Notes: generated by a model from the letters alone, not told the origin. A stretch of 64,000 nucleotides of DNA from Promicromonospora sp. MEB111 (GCF_030209445.1 NZ_JARVSD010000016.1:1-64000), one strand, 5' to 3'. Shown: positions 16,213 through 24,609, numbered from the stretch's first letter. A program made the numbers and translations.

Positions 16213-17076
16213 TCACTCTGCCGGCGGCACGACCGCCACCGGGCAGGGCGCGTGGTAGATCAGGGCCTGGCTGGTGGATCCCAGCAGCAGGCCGCGAAAG
16301 CCCCCGCGCCCGCGGGAGCCCACCACCACGAGCCGGGCGCCCTCGGCCCGGTCGAGGAGGGATGCGGTCGGGCCGTCCGGGGCCACGACCCGCTCGACGC
16401 GCACCTCCGGGTGGTCCGCCCTGGCGTCGGCCAGCCAGCGCTCCAGGGCCTCGGCGCCGTGCTCCTGCACGCGCTGGTCCTGCACCCCGTGCCTGGCCGC
16501 GGCCGACGCGTCCCGCCACGCGTGCACCGCGACGAGGGGCGCGTCGCGGAGGGCGGCTGCGTCGAAGGCGAAGCGGATCGCCGCCTGGCTCGTGGGCGAA
16601 CCGTCGACGCCGACCACCACCGGGCCCTCCTGGGCGGGTGTGCCGCGCACCACCACGACCGGGCAGTGCCCGTGCGTGGCCACGGCCACCGCGATCGAGC
16701 CCACCAGCAGCCCGGTGAACCCGCCGAGCCCGCGCGAGCCGAGCACCACCAGGCCCGCAGCCGCCGACCTGCCCACGAGCTGGCCTGCCACCGACCCGCT
16801 GGCCAGCCTCGTGCCGGCCGGGACGTCGGGCGCCTCCTGCGCGGCCGCCGCGGCGGCGTCGGCGAGCCACTGGCGTCCCTGCTCGATCAGCCCGTCCTCG
16901 TACGGCCCGAGCGTCGCGGCGTGCGGGACGCCCGGGGGCACCGGCGTCCACACGCTGACGAGGACCAGCGGCGCACCACGCCGGGCGGCCTCGCGCGCCG
17001 CCCACCGCACGGCCCGTGTCGCCGAGTCCGAGCCGTCCACACCCACCAGGACCGGTAGGTCTCGCGTATCGCTCAC
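16213..17076 (-). CDS. Tandem universal stress protein
   Basis: About 287 residues made of two UspA domains. Each begins with an ATP-site Asp strand (LVGVDGSDSATRAV and VVGVDGSPTSQAAI) and ends with the G-2x-G-9x-G-S nucleotide-binding motif (GSRGLGGFTGLLVGS and GSRGRGGFRGLLLGS), so both halves should bind ATP. Actinobacterial tandem Usps of this kind respond to hypoxia, stationary phase or redox stress. The GTG at 17076 is preferred because it leaves seven residues before the first strand; a GTG at 17100 is also open. It faces away from the des operon start region and lies between two divergent transcripts, with no obvious partner gene. Confidence 0.88.
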   Translation of the reverse strand: MSDTRDLPVLVGVDGSDSATRAVRWAAREAARRGAPLVLVSVWTPVPPGVPHAATLGPYEDGLIEQGRQWLADAAAAAAQEAPDVPAGTRLASGSVAGQLVGRSAAAGLVVLGSRGLGGFTGLLVGSIAVAVATHGHCPVVVVRGTPAQEGPVVVGVDGSPTSQAAIRFAFDAAALRDAPLVAVHAWRDASAAARHGVQDQRVQEHGAEALERWLADARADHPEVRVERVVAPDGPTASLLDRAEGARLVVVGSRGRGGFRGLLLGSTSQALIYHAPCPVAVVPPAE

Positions 17077-17136
17077 CAGCCCATCGTGACACCGGATCAC
17101 GGGACCGGCCGGACCGAGGCGATGGATGATCTACCT

Positions 17137-17862
17137 ATGAGCCGCATTCTCGTGACGGGTTCCGCCGACGGCCTGGGCCGCCTCGCGGCCGACGCTCTCC
17201 TGGCCCAGGGCCACGACGTGGTCGTGCACGCCCGGAACCCCGGCCGCGCCGAGACCCTGCGGCCGCTGGTCGACCGCGGCGCCCGGCTGGTGGTCGGCGA
17301 CCTCGCCGAGCGCGACGACGTCCGCGGCCTCGCCGGTGCGCTGGCCGACGACGCCCCGCTGGACGCGGTGATCCACAACGCCGGCGTGTGGAGCGGACGG
17401 GCCGTCATGCCGGTCAACGTCGTCGCCCCGTACCTGCTCACGGCCCTGCTGCCCCGGCCTCGCCGCCTGGTCTACCTGAGCAGCGGCTCGCACTACAGCG
17501 GCCGCCCGGTGCTCGACGGCGTCGACTGGCAGGGGCGGGCGCCGGGCTCGTACGGCGACAGCAAGCTCTTCGTCACGGCCCTCGCGGCCGCCGTCGCGCG
17601 CCTGCGCCCCGGGGTGCTGAGCAACGCCGTCGACCCCGGGTGGGTGCCCACCCGGATGGGCGGGGCCGGCGCCCCGGACGACCTCGAGCTGGGGCACCGC
17701 ACCCAGGAGTGGCTCGTCACCAGCGACGACCCGGAGGCGCTGACGACCGGCGGCTACTGGTACCACCAGGAACGGCAGCAGCCGCACGGCGCGGCCCTCG
17801 ACGTGGCGTTCCAGGACCGGCTCCTGGCGGCGCTGGCGCAGGAGACCGGCACCCCGCTCTGA
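17137..17862 (+). CDS. Short-chain dehydrogenase/reductase
   Basis: A 241-residue Rossmann-fold SDR beginning MSRILVTGSADGLGRLAA (cofactor motif), with the NAG motif (IHNAGVW), the catalytic Ser strand (YLSSGSHYSG) and Tyr/Lys pair in SYGDSK. The ATG at 17137 is chosen because GGATGA lies seven bases before it; an in-frame ATG at 17122 is too close to its purine run. The middle is shorter than in classical SDRs: the region between the NAG motif and the catalytic Ser is compact, and the C-terminal segment (GYWYHQERQQPH) is typical of an actinobacterial subgroup of unknown substrate. No operon partner; the XRE regulator converges on it. Confidence 0.85.
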   Translation: MSRILVTGSADGLGRLAADALLAQGHDVVVHARNPGRAETLRPLVDRGARLVVGDLAERDDVRGLAGALADDAPLDAVIHNAGVWSGRAVMPVNVVAPYLLTALLPRPRRLVYLSSGSHYSGRPVLDGVDWQGRAPGSYGDSKLFVTALAAAVARLRPGVLSNAVDPGWVPTRMGGAGAPDDLELGHRTQEWLVTSDDPEALTTGGYWYHQERQQPHGAALDVAFQDRLLAALAQETGTPL

Positions 17863-17892
17863 GCCGACCCGCGGGGCGGCGGGACAGCCGGG

Positions 17893-18768
17893 CTACGACG
17901 CCGCCGTCGGCCGCGGCTCCGCGGCGGACCAGGACGCGAGCAGACGCAGGCCCTCGGCCGACGGCGATCCGGGCTCGGCGCTGTAGACGAGCATCACCTG
18001 GCCCGGCTCGGCCGTGAGGGCGAGCTCCTCGTAGACCAGGGTCAGGTCGCCGACGACGGGGTGCCGGAACCGCTTGGTGCCGGCGCCGTGCGTGCGCACG
18101 TCGTGCTCGGCCCACAGCGTGCGGAACGTCTCGCTGCGCGTCGAGAGCTCGCCGACGAGGTCCTGGATGCCCTTGTCGTGCGGGTCGCGGCCGGCCTCGG
18201 CGCGGATGATCGCCACGCACATCCCGGCGAAGAGGTCCCAGTCCGGGTAGAACTCGCGGGACGTGGGGTCCAGGAACTGGAAGCGCGCGAAGTTCGGCGT
18301 CCGGCCGCCGTCCCCGATCAGGGGCGAGTAGAAGGCGCGCCCGAGGGCGTTGACCGCGACGAGGTCCTGCCGCTGGTCGCGGACGACCGCGACGGAGTCC
18401 GTGATGGAGTCGAGCGTCCACTGCAGGCTCGTCCGGGGCGCTCCGGGGCGGGAGGCCCGACGGCGGCCGCGCCCCGAGGACGGGATGCCGTCGGCCGCGC
18501 GGGCGAGGTCGAGCAGGTGGGCGTGCTCGGCGTCGTCGAGGCGCAGGGCGCGGGACAAGGAGTCCAGGACCGCCGCCGACGCGCCGCCCAGCGCGCCGCG
18601 CTCCAGCTTCGCGTAGTACTCGACGCTGACGCCGGCGAGCCCGGCGACCTCGCCGCGGCGCAGGCCCGCCACCCGGCGGTGCGTGCCCGCGGGCAGCCCC
18701 GCCTCCTGGGGCGTGAGCCGGGCGCGACGGGTCATGAGGAACTCACGGACCTCTGCTCGGTTGTCCAT
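17893..18768 (-). CDS. XRE-family regulator with MmyB-like ligand domain
   Basis: A 291-residue regulator with an N-terminal helix-turn-helix (AGLRRGEVAGLAGVSVEYYAK, about residues 35-55) and a C-terminal MmyB-like PAS-related domain (about 105-280; AVNALGRAFYSPL, NFARFQFLDP, HDKGIQDLVGEL). This class is abundant in actinobacteria and usually sits divergently from one NAD(P)-dependent oxidoreductase, which it is presumed to repress until a small ligand binds. Here the partner is the alcohol dehydrogenase at 18899. A second member of the class lies at 62204-63055. Confidence 0.88.
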   Translation of the reverse strand: MDNRAEVREFLMTRRARLTPQEAGLPAGTHRRVAGLRRGEVAGLAGVSVEYYAKLERGALGGASAAVLDSLSRALRLDDAEHAHLLDLARAADGIPSSGRGRRRASRPGAPRTSLQWTLDSITDSVAVVRDQRQDLVAVNALGRAFYSPLIGDGGRTPNFARFQFLDPTSREFYPDWDLFAGMCVAIIRAEAGRDPHDKGIQDLVGELSTRSETFRTLWAEHDVRTHGAGTKRFRHPVVGDLTLVYEELALTAEPGQVMLVYSAEPGSPSAEGLRLLASWSAAEPRPTAAS

Positions 18769-18799
18769 GCCTCCAGGCTAGGTCGGACGCCCGGGGCGC

Positions 18800-18822
18800 G
18801 GGGTGCCCTGTCGGTACACCCC
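18800..18822. promoter_or_regulatory. Inverted repeat between XRE regulator and alcohol dehydrogenase
   Basis: GGGGTG at 18800-18805 and CACCCC at 18817-18822 form a 6-bp inverted repeat with an 11-bp spacer in the shared 130-bp promoter region. It is a plausible operator for the XRE protein. Confidence 0.35.
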
Positions 18823-18898
18823 ACGCCAGGGACTCCCTCTCCCCCGCACCACCGCCAAGACTGAACAGGACACCGCACCGACCGAGGGACCACACACC

Positions 18899-19942
18899 AT
18901 GAAGGCCACCGTCATGTACGGCGCGGGCGACGTCCGCGTCGAAGCCGTCGCCGACCCGACCGTCCGGCTGCCCACCGACGCCGTCGTGCGCACCGTGCGC
19001 ACCTGCATCTGCGGCTCCGACCTGCACCCCTACCACTCGATGCCGGGCACCGAGCACGGCCAGACCATGGGGCACGAGCTGCTCGCCGTCGTCGAGGAGG
19101 TCGGCTCCGCCGTCACCGCCGTCCGCCCGGGCGACCTCGTGATCGCGCCGTTCGCGTTCGCGGACAACACCTGCCCGATCTGCCGGGACGGCTTCCAGAC
19201 CGCCTGCCCGCACGGCGGCTTCTACGCGACCCCGCAGACCCCCGGCCTGCAGGCCGAGCTCGCCCGCATCCCGCTCGCCGACGGCAGCCTCGTGCCCGTG
19301 CCCGGCGTGACCGAGAAGGACGAGGCGGTCCTGCCCTCGCTGCTGACGCTCTCGGACGTCTACCTCACCGGCTACCACGCCGCGTTCATGGCACGCGTCC
19401 GGCCGGGCCAGACGGTCACCGTGATCGGGGACGGCGCCGTGGGCCTCTCCGCGGTGCTCGCCGCGAAGCAGCTCGGCGCCGAGCGCATCATCCTCATGGG
19501 CCGCCACCAGGCGCGTACCGACCTGGGCCGGGAGTGGGGCGCGACCGACGTCGTCGCCGAGCGCGGCGAGGAGGGCATCCAGCAGGTCGTCGACCTGACC
19601 GGCGGCGAGGGCTCCCACGTCGTGCTGGAGGCCGTGGGCCACATGCCCGCCTACACGCAGTCCGTGGGGGTCGTGCGGGCCGGCGGCGTCATCTCCCGCG
19701 TCGGCGTGCCGCAGTACGAGGACGCGCCGGTCGGCTTCGGCTCGCTGTTCGGCAAGAACATCACGCTGACCGGCGGGCCCGCCCCGGTCCGCGCCTACAT
19801 CGAGCAGGCCGTCCCGCTCGTCCTCGACGGCACCATCGAGCCAGGCAGGGTGTTCGACCGCACCCTCTCGATCGACGAGGTGCCCGCGGGGTACGCGGCG
19901 ATGGACGCGCGCGAGGCGCTCAAGGTGCTCGTCACCGTCTGA
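18899..19942 (+). CDS. Zinc-dependent alcohol dehydrogenase family protein
   Basis: A 347-residue medium-chain dehydrogenase. Catalytic zinc ligands are visible as Cys38 (CICGSD) and His59 (GHE). The structural zinc lobe (TCPICRDGFQTAC) keeps only three of the usual four Cys, the first being replaced, as in several members of the IMP-dehydrogenase-like MDR branch. The cofactor site is VIGDGAVGLSAV near residue 175. The start is the ATG behind GAGGGA; the frame remains open upstream without good initiation signals. It is divergent from an XRE/MmyB-type regulator that probably controls it. The alcohol or aldehyde substrate is unknown. Confidence 0.9.
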   Translation: MKATVMYGAGDVRVEAVADPTVRLPTDAVVRTVRTCICGSDLHPYHSMPGTEHGQTMGHELLAVVEEVGSAVTAVRPGDLVIAPFAFADNTCPICRDGFQTACPHGGFYATPQTPGLQAELARIPLADGSLVPVPGVTEKDEAVLPSLLTLSDVYLTGYHAAFMARVRPGQTVTVIGDGAVGLSAVLAAKQLGAERIILMGRHQARTDLGREWGATDVVAERGEEGIQQVVDLTGGEGSHVVLEAVGHMPAYTQSVGVVRAGGVISRVGVPQYEDAPVGFGSLFGKNITLTGGPAPVRAYIEQAVPLVLDGTIEPGRVFDRTLSIDEVPAGYAAMDAREALKVLVTV

Positions 19943-19948
19943 CGCAGA

Positions 19949-19983
19949 GGCGACCGCGCCGACCTCCCGTCGGCGCGGTCGCC
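19949..19983. terminator. Bidirectional hairpin between convergent genes
   Basis: A perfect 15-bp stem (19949-19963 with 19969-19983) and a 5-base loop lie exactly between the stops of the dehydrogenase and the DeoR gene. No T-run follows, as is common in high-GC actinobacteria. Confidence 0.8.
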
Positions 19984-19990
19984 CGAGGTC

Positions 19991-20749
19991 TCAACCGGCG
20001 GTCAGGACCTCCACGCCCAGCTCCTGGACCTGCCGGACGACCGCGTCGTGCGGGTCGGCGTCGGTGATCACCCCGGTGACCCGCTCCCAGGGCAGCACCC
20101 GGAACCGCGAGGCCGTCCCGATCTTCTCCGACGAGGCGAGGACGTAGGTCTCCGCGGCCCGCGCCGACAGAGCACGCTTCATCGCCGCCTCCTCCGCGTC
20201 CCCCGTGGTCAGGCCCGCCTCGGGATGCACCCCCGTGACGCCGAGCAGGCAGAGGTCCGCGGAGACGTTCTGCGCCGCCTCGACGGCGGCCGCGCCGTAG
20301 GCGACCGCCGAGTGCTTGAAGACCCGGCCGCCGAGCAGGAAGATCTCCGCGCCCGGGTGGTCGAGCAGGGCCACCGCGATGGTCGGGCTGTGCGTGATCA
20401 CGGTGCATCCCAGGTCCGGCGGGAGCGCCCTGGCGACGGCGAGCGCCGTGGTGCCGCCGTCGAGGATCACCGCCCCGCCCGGACGCACCAGGCCGGCGGC
20501 GACCGAGGCGACCGCACGCTTGCCGTCGGGAGCGACGGACTGCCGGGTCGCGTAGTCGACGACTGCCGGCGAGACCGGGAGCGCGCCGCCGTAGACACGC
20601 TGGACGAGGCCCTCGGCGGCCAGGTCCCGCAGGTCGCGTCGCACGCTGTCCTCGGAGATCCCCAGGTCGGCGGCCACGTCCTTGGCCACCACCTTGCCGT
20701 CGCGGGCCAGCAGTCCGAGCAGGTGATCTCGACGTTCGGCAGCCAGCAT
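19991..20749 (-). CDS. DeoR/GlpR-family transcriptional regulator
   Basis: About 252 residues. The N-terminal DeoR winged helix is clear (LLARDGKVVAKDVAADLG, then SEDSVRRDLRDLAAEG, then VYGGAL), followed by the DeoRC sugar-phosphate-sensing domain with ILDGGTTALAVARALP and the late DLCLLGVTGVHPEAGLTT motif. GGGAGAG lies seven bases before the ATG at 20749; an in-frame ATG at 20755 is too close to it. It diverges from the Nudix gene with only about 48 bp between starts, so it probably regulates that gene and itself. In this family the inducer is usually a phosphorylated sugar. Confidence 0.88.
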   Translation of the reverse strand: MLAAERRDHLLGLLARDGKVVAKDVAADLGISEDSVRRDLRDLAAEGLVQRVYGGALPVSPAVVDYATRQSVAPDGKRAVASVAAGLVRPGGAVILDGGTTALAVARALPPDLGCTVITHSPTIAVALLDHPGAEIFLLGGRVFKHSAVAYGAAAVEAAQNVSADLCLLGVTGVHPEAGLTTGDAEEAAMKRALSARAAETYVLASSEKIGTASRFRVLPWERVTGVITDADPHDAVVRQVQELGVEVLTAG

Positions 20750-20768
20750 CCGCATTCTCTCCCGTTGT

Positions 20769-20784
20769 TGCACGTTTCTGCATG
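20769..20784. promoter_or_regulatory. Candidate DeoR operator (direct repeat)
   Basis: TGCACG (20769) and TGCATG (20779) are repeated one helical turn apart in the short divergent DeoR/Nudix promoter region, a layout seen for DeoR-family sites. Weak evidence. Confidence 0.3.
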
Positions 20785-20797
20785 TACGGTAGCACTC

Positions 20798-21499
20798 GTG
20801 ACCGACAAGCCTCAGCCCCTGCACGTGACGAACCGCCCCGGCGTCGACGTGCCCGACCACCGGGGTCGCACGGGCCTCGACCAGGCCGGGCGCGGCCTGG
20901 ACCGCAACCCCGGCGTCGTGGTCCGCGACGTCGAGCTCACCTCCCGGGGCTGGCACGTCCTGCGGCGCACCACGTTCGACTACCGGCGCCGCGACGGGCG
21001 GTGGGAGTCCCAGCAGCGCGAGACGTACGATCGCGGCAACGGCGCCGTCGTCCTGCCCTACGACGTCGCACGCGGCTGCGTGCTGCTGACCCGTCAGTTC
21101 CGCTACCCGGCCTACGTCAACGGGCACCCCGACGGCATGCTCGTCGAGGCGGCCGCCGGACTGCTCGACGCCGACGACCCCGACACCGCGATCCGCCGGG
21201 AGAGCGCGGAGGAGCTCGGCGTCACGCTCGGGGAGCTGACCCACGTCCTCGACGCCTACATGAGCCCCGGTTCCGTCACCGAACGCCTCCACCACTACGC
21301 CGCCCCCTACACCCCGGCCGACCGGACCGGGGCCGGCGGAGGGCTCGAGGAGGACGGTGAGGACATCGAGGTCCTGGAGGTGCCCTTCGCGGAGGCCCTC
21401 GCCATGGCTCGCGACGGCCGCATCGTCGACGGCAAGACCATCCTGCTCCTGCAGTGGGCGGCGCTGGACGGACCGTTCGCGCCGCCCGCATCATCGTGA
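20798..21499 (+). CDS. Nudix hydrolase, NudK/ADP-ribose pyrophosphatase-like
   Basis: A 233-residue Nudix protein starting at GTG 20798, just outside the DeoR gene. The Nudix box reads AGLLDADDPDTAIRRESAEELGV: RE-x2-EE-x-G is intact, with one residue fewer in the first loop than the textbook pattern and Asp for the first Glu, exactly as in GDP-mannose pyrophosphatase NudK. The downstream YMSPGSVTERLHHYAA region also fits NudK/ADPRase enzymes, which split nucleotide-sugars to NMP and sugar phosphate. Control by the divergent DeoR-type sugar-phosphate sensor suits that role. GDP-mannose, ADP-ribose or another nucleotide sugar could be the substrate. Confidence 0.85.
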   Translation: MTDKPQPLHVTNRPGVDVPDHRGRTGLDQAGRGLDRNPGVVVRDVELTSRGWHVLRRTTFDYRRRDGRWESQQRETYDRGNGAVVLPYDVARGCVLLTRQFRYPAYVNGHPDGMLVEAAAGLLDADDPDTAIRRESAEELGVTLGELTHVLDAYMSPGSVTERLHHYAAPYTPADRTGAGGGLEEDGEDIEVLEVPFAEALAMARDGRIVDGKTILLLQWAALDGPFAPPASS

Positions 21500-21541
21500 G
21501 CAGGGTCCAACATGAGAAGGGCCCATCATGAGCAGGGCTCG
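21495..21541. repeat. Three imperfect 16-bp repeats across the Nudix stop codon
   Basis: CGTGAGCAGGGTCCA (21495), CATGAGAAGGGCCCA (21511) and CATGAGCAGGGCTCG (21527) follow each other at exactly 16-bp spacing. The first contains the Nudix stop codon; the others create spare ATGs before the dksA-like gene. Confidence 0.6.
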
Positions 21542-21565
21542 TCGGGAGGAGAGGGCGGCAGGGCG

Positions 21566-21934
21566 ATGGATCCGATCACCGAGGTGCGCGGGCTGCTGGT
21601 CGCCGACCGCGAGCGCACGTCCGAGCTGATCGCCTCCCTGACCGGGAGCATCGCCTCGATGGTGGAGGCGACACAGCTCTCCGCGTCCGACGACGAGCAC
21701 GATCCCGAGGGGTCCACGATCGCCTTCGAGCGCTCGCAGGCGAGCACGCTGCTGGCCACGGCGACGGAGCACCTGGCCGACATCGACACCGCGCTCACGC
21801 GGATCGCCGCCGGCACCTACGGCCGCTGCGAGCGCTGCGGACGAGCCATCGCCCACGAGCGCCTGCTGGCGCGACCGACGGCCCGCACCTGCATCACCTG
21901 CGCCGCCGCGGGCCAGGCGGATTCCGCGGGCTAG
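21566..21934 (+). CDS. TraR/DksA-type C4 zinc-finger protein
   Basis: A 122-residue DksA/TraR family protein. Residues 1-75 form the expected two-helix coiled coil (ERTSELIASL, then STIAFERSQASTLLATATEHLADIDTAL), and the C-terminus carries the four-Cys zinc finger CERCGRAIAHERLLARPTARTCITC. In the family the coiled-coil tip enters the RNA polymerase secondary channel. This one lacks the Asp pair of E. coli DksA, as usual in actinobacteria, where many such proteins have unknown roles. ATG 21566 follows GGAGGAGAGGG. It converges with the next gene, the two stops sharing the palindrome CTAG. A decayed copy lies at 26278-26376. Confidence 0.88.
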   Translation: MDPITEVRGLLVADRERTSELIASLTGSIASMVEATQLSASDDEHDPEGSTIAFERSQASTLLATATEHLADIDTALTRIAAGTYGRCERCGRAIAHERLLARPTARTCITCAAAGQADSAG

Positions 21935-22680
21935 CCAGACGTCACCGACCGGGCGAGCGTCGCCGTCGCGGCGTCCAGCACGGCCCGGAGCTGGGCGTGG
22001 GGAAAGCCGTCGCCCGCGCCGGTGTCCGGCCCGATCCGGGTGCTGTAGAAGGGTTCGGCGTCGACGTCACGCTCGCCGGTCCACAGGTTGCCGGCCTCGT
22101 CGCGCTGCCACGTGACGTTCTCGCCGCGGAAGTCGGCGCGTTCGAGCCAGTCGGTGCCGCGCGGCCAGTAGCCCGCCCAGTCCGCGGGGCGCAGCGCGGC
22201 GTACGCCTCGTCGACGGCGGCGAGGGCCTGGTCCACGTCGTCGTCGTCGAAGACGGCGGCGAAGCGGCACAGCAGGGCCAGCGCCGCGCCCGGGGGCAGC
22301 TCGGGGTTCCTCGCGGCGATCGCCCGGCAGATCAGGTCGAGCTCCGACCAGCGCAGCGCGTACGGGTGCCAGTGCGCGAGGTCGTCCCAGCCGAGCTCGG
22401 CCGGCTCGGTGGTGCCGGGCGTGGTGACGCCGAGGCTGTGGAGGTCGATGGAGACGTCGATGCTCAGCACGACGTGGTGGCCGGCGTCGACCTCGAAGGC
22501 CACGTCGAGCGACGTGTCGTCCTCGTCGTCGACGTCGTCGTCAAGGTCATCGTGCTCGTCCAGCAGATCCTGGAGGGCACCGAGCCGGTCCGCGCCCGGG
22601 CCGTCCTCATGGGCGAAGGTGTACCGCGCCCAGAACTCGGGGTCGTGCCAGAGCTCGTGCAGGGCTGATGGGGTCGTCAC
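21931..22680 (-). CDS. Conserved hypothetical acidic protein
   Basis: About 249 residues from the GTG at 22680 (VTTPSALHELWHDPEF). A longer frame reaches 22767 but would run 62 bp into the neighbouring gene. It is very acidic, with an Asp/Glu run near residues 40-60 (HDDLDDDVDDEDD), many Trp and no membrane segment or signal peptide. A recurring WHDPEFW...YTFAHED start and ELDLICRAIAARNPELPPG helix suggest a conserved soluble actinobacterial protein, possibly of an immunity/SUKH-like or DUF type. I do not recognise the family. It lies 25 bp downstream of the aldo/keto reductase, possibly cotranscribed. Confidence 0.6.
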   Translation of the reverse strand: MTTPSALHELWHDPEFWARYTFAHEDGPGADRLGALQDLLDEHDDLDDDVDDEDDTSLDVAFEVDAGHHVVLSIDVSIDLHSLGVTTPGTTEPAELGWDDLAHWHPYALRWSELDLICRAIAARNPELPPGAALALLCRFAAVFDDDDVDQALAAVDEAYAALRPADWAGYWPRGTDWLERADFRGENVTWQRDEAGNLWTGERDVDAEPFYSTRIGPDTGAGDGFPHAQLRAVLDAATATLARSVTSG

Positions 22681-22705
22681 GCGAGAAACATAGGGCACAT
22701 ACCGG

Positions 22706-23596
22706 TCAGGCTTCCGGGATCTCGCGGCCGAAGGTCTCCAGCGTGACGTCGGCGGGCTCGGGACCACCGCGGCGTCCGGTGTCCAGGGCGTCGATCGCGG
22801 CCAGCTCCGTGCCGGACAGCTCGAAGTCGAACACGTCGAAGTTCTCCGCGATGCGGTGCGGCGTGACCGACTTGGGGATGGCGGAGCGGCCCTGCTGCAG
22901 GTGCCAGCGCAGCATCACCTGGGCCGGCGTCTTGTCGTGGGTCTTCGCGATGCCGACGATCGTGGCGTCCTCCAGCGTGCTGGTGTGGCCGGCGTCGCGG
23001 TAGAACGTGATGCCGCCGATGGGCGACCACGCCTGGGTGAGGATCCCGGCGGCAGCGTCCGCGGCGAGCACCTCGGGCTGCCGGAAGTAGGGGTGCACCT
23101 CCACCTGGTTCACGGCCGGCACCACCGTGGTCGCCTCGCCGAGCCGCTCCAGGTGGTCCGGCATGAAGTTGCTGACACCGATCGCGCGCACCTTCCCGTC
23201 GGCCAGCAGGGTCTCCAGCGCGCGGTAGGCCTCGATCGTCAGGTCGAACCGGCTCGGCAGCGCCTGGTGCAGGATCAGCAGGTCGATCGTCTCGACGCCG
23301 AGCTTGCCCGCGCTCTTGTCGAACGCGTGCAGCGTGGCGTCGTACCCGTAGTCGCTGATCCAGACCTTCGTCTCGACGAAGATCTCGGACCGGTCGACGC
23401 CGGAGCGACGGATCGCCTCGCCGACCTCACGCTCGTTGCCGTAGGCCGCAGCCGTGTCGACGTGCCGGTAGCCGACGCTCAACGCGGCCTCGACAGCCGC
23501 GACCGTCTCGTCGGGCGGGGTCTGGAAGACGCCGTACCCCAGGGCGGGCAGCGCCACGCCGTTGTTCAGGTTCAGGGTGGGGATGGAGCTCGTCAT
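22706..23596 (-). CDS. Aldo/keto reductase
   Basis: A 296-residue AKR of the 2,5-diketo-D-gluconate reductase type (AKR5-like). From MTSSIPTLNL the catalytic tetrad reads Asp47, Tyr52, Lys77 and His110 (VDTAAAYGNE, VETKVW, LILHQA). The NADPH-binding end is present (SPIGG, then IPKSVTPHRIAENFDVFDF). A GTG three codons upstream is an alternative start; GGAGG is only two bases from the ATG. It reduces aldehydes or sugars-derived ketones with NADPH; the substrate is unknown. The upstream region has a GTTACCCCG motif that recurs near another oxidoreductase in the window. Confidence 0.92.
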   Translation of the reverse strand: MTSSIPTLNLNNGVALPALGYGVFQTPPDETVAAVEAALSVGYRHVDTAAAYGNEREVGEAIRRSGVDRSEIFVETKVWISDYGYDATLHAFDKSAGKLGVETIDLLILHQALPSRFDLTIEAYRALETLLADGKVRAIGVSNFMPDHLERLGEATTVVPAVNQVEVHPYFRQPEVLAADAAAGILTQAWSPIGGITFYRDAGHTSTLEDATIVGIAKTHDKTPAQVMLRWHLQQGRSAIPKSVTPHRIAENFDVFDFELSGTELAAIDALDTGRRGGPEPADVTLETFGREIPEA

Positions 23597-23668
23597 GACC
23601 TCCACGCTACGTACGACCCGGCCGCGGTGGGAGGCCCTGCCGTTACCCCGAAGTCCCGTCCCCCGCCG

Positions 23669-24535
23669 TCAGCCGGGAAGCTGTGCGCCGTCCGGGAAGT
23701 CCGTGGTGCGGGACAACTCCGCCCACTGCTGGATCTCCTGGTCGACGGCGGCGCGACCGTTGGCGACCAGGCGCAGCGCGTCGGAGCCCAGCACCAGGTG
23801 GGCGGGCGGGTTCGGGACGCCGACGATCTTCAGGACCGCCTCGCCGGCGGCCCGCGGGTTGCCGAGCTGGCGGCCGTCCGCCGCCAGCCGGCGCTCCCGG
23901 ACCGGCGTCATGACCTGGTCGTAGTCCGGGACGGAACGCTCCGCGCGGACCATGGAACGGCCCGCCCAGTCGGTGCGGAACGATCCCGGCGCGACGGCGG
24001 TCACGTGGATCCCGAAGGGCGCGACCTCCTTGCCGACGGTCTCCAGGATGCCCTCGACGGCGTACTTGCTGCCCTGGTAGAAGGACGTGCCGGGAACGGT
24101 GATCAGTCCGGCCATCGACGTGACGCCGAGGATGTGCCCGCGGCGGCGCTCGCGCATGTGCGGCAGGACGGCCTTGACGAACGCGACCGTGCCGTAGACG
24201 TTCACCTCGAACTGCCGGCGCAGGTCGGCCATCGTCGACTCCTCGAAGATCCCCTCGTGCCCGTACCCGGCGTTGGCGATGGCGACGTCGACCGGTCCGA
24301 CCGCGTCCTCGATCTCGTCGACGGTCCGCAAGACCGCGTCGTCGTCCGTGACGTCGAGGGTGCGGGCGACCGATCGGCCCGGAGCCAGGGCCTCGAACGC
24401 CTCGGCGTCGGCCTGCCTGCGGACGGTTCCCACGACGGTGTGACCGGCGTCGAGCGCCGCCTGCGCCATCGCCCGGCCGAGCCCGGAGCTCGCGCCGGTG
24501 ACGATGAAGATCTTCGTGCTGTGGTTGTCTGTCAT
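23669..24535 (-). CDS. SDR-family oxidoreductase controlled by adjacent TetR
   Basis: A 288-residue classical SDR: cofactor motif VTGASSGLGRAMA, acidic LDVTDDD pocket, IANAGYG, catalytic Ser in GVTSMAGL and Tyr-Lys in FYQGSKYAVEG. The length and the PGSFRTDWAGRS loop place it with the oxidoreductases annotated as retinol-dehydrogenase-like SDRs in actinobacteria. Start at 24535 (MTDNHSTKIF); the frame continues 15 codons upstream across the operator and is unlikely to be used. It diverges from a TetR regulator with a strong palindrome between them, so TetR-controlled expression is expected. Confidence 0.9.
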   Translation of the reverse strand: MTDNHSTKIFIVTGASSGLGRAMAQAALDAGHTVVGTVRRQADAEAFEALAPGRSVARTLDVTDDDAVLRTVDEIEDAVGPVDVAIANAGYGHEGIFEESTMADLRRQFEVNVYGTVAFVKAVLPHMRERRRGHILGVTSMAGLITVPGTSFYQGSKYAVEGILETVGKEVAPFGIHVTAVAPGSFRTDWAGRSMVRAERSVPDYDQVMTPVRERRLAADGRQLGNPRAAGEAVLKIVGVPNPPAHLVLGSDALRLVANGRAAVDQEIQQWAELSRTTDFPDGAQLPG

Positions 24536-24561
24536 GACGACGAGTCTACATCGCGCCGACA

Positions 24562-24584
24562 ATAGTCGACACAGTGTCAATTAT
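24562..24584. promoter_or_regulatory. TetR-type operator between SDR and tetR
   Basis: A 23-bp imperfect palindrome centred at 24573 pairs 9 of 11 positions, with a perfect core GACAC-A-GTGTC and ATA/TAT ends. It sits 26 bp before the TetR GTG and 27 bp before the SDR ATG, so one site can cover both promoters. Confidence 0.7.
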
Positions 24585-24609
24585 GTTCGACGGCGGGTAG
24601 GGTGACGGG

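Noticed and set aside
20048-20797. N-terminal extension of the Nudix gene by 250 codons
   Set aside because: It lies wholly over the DeoR gene on the other strand and has no protein-like motifs; GTG 20798 fits the family's start.
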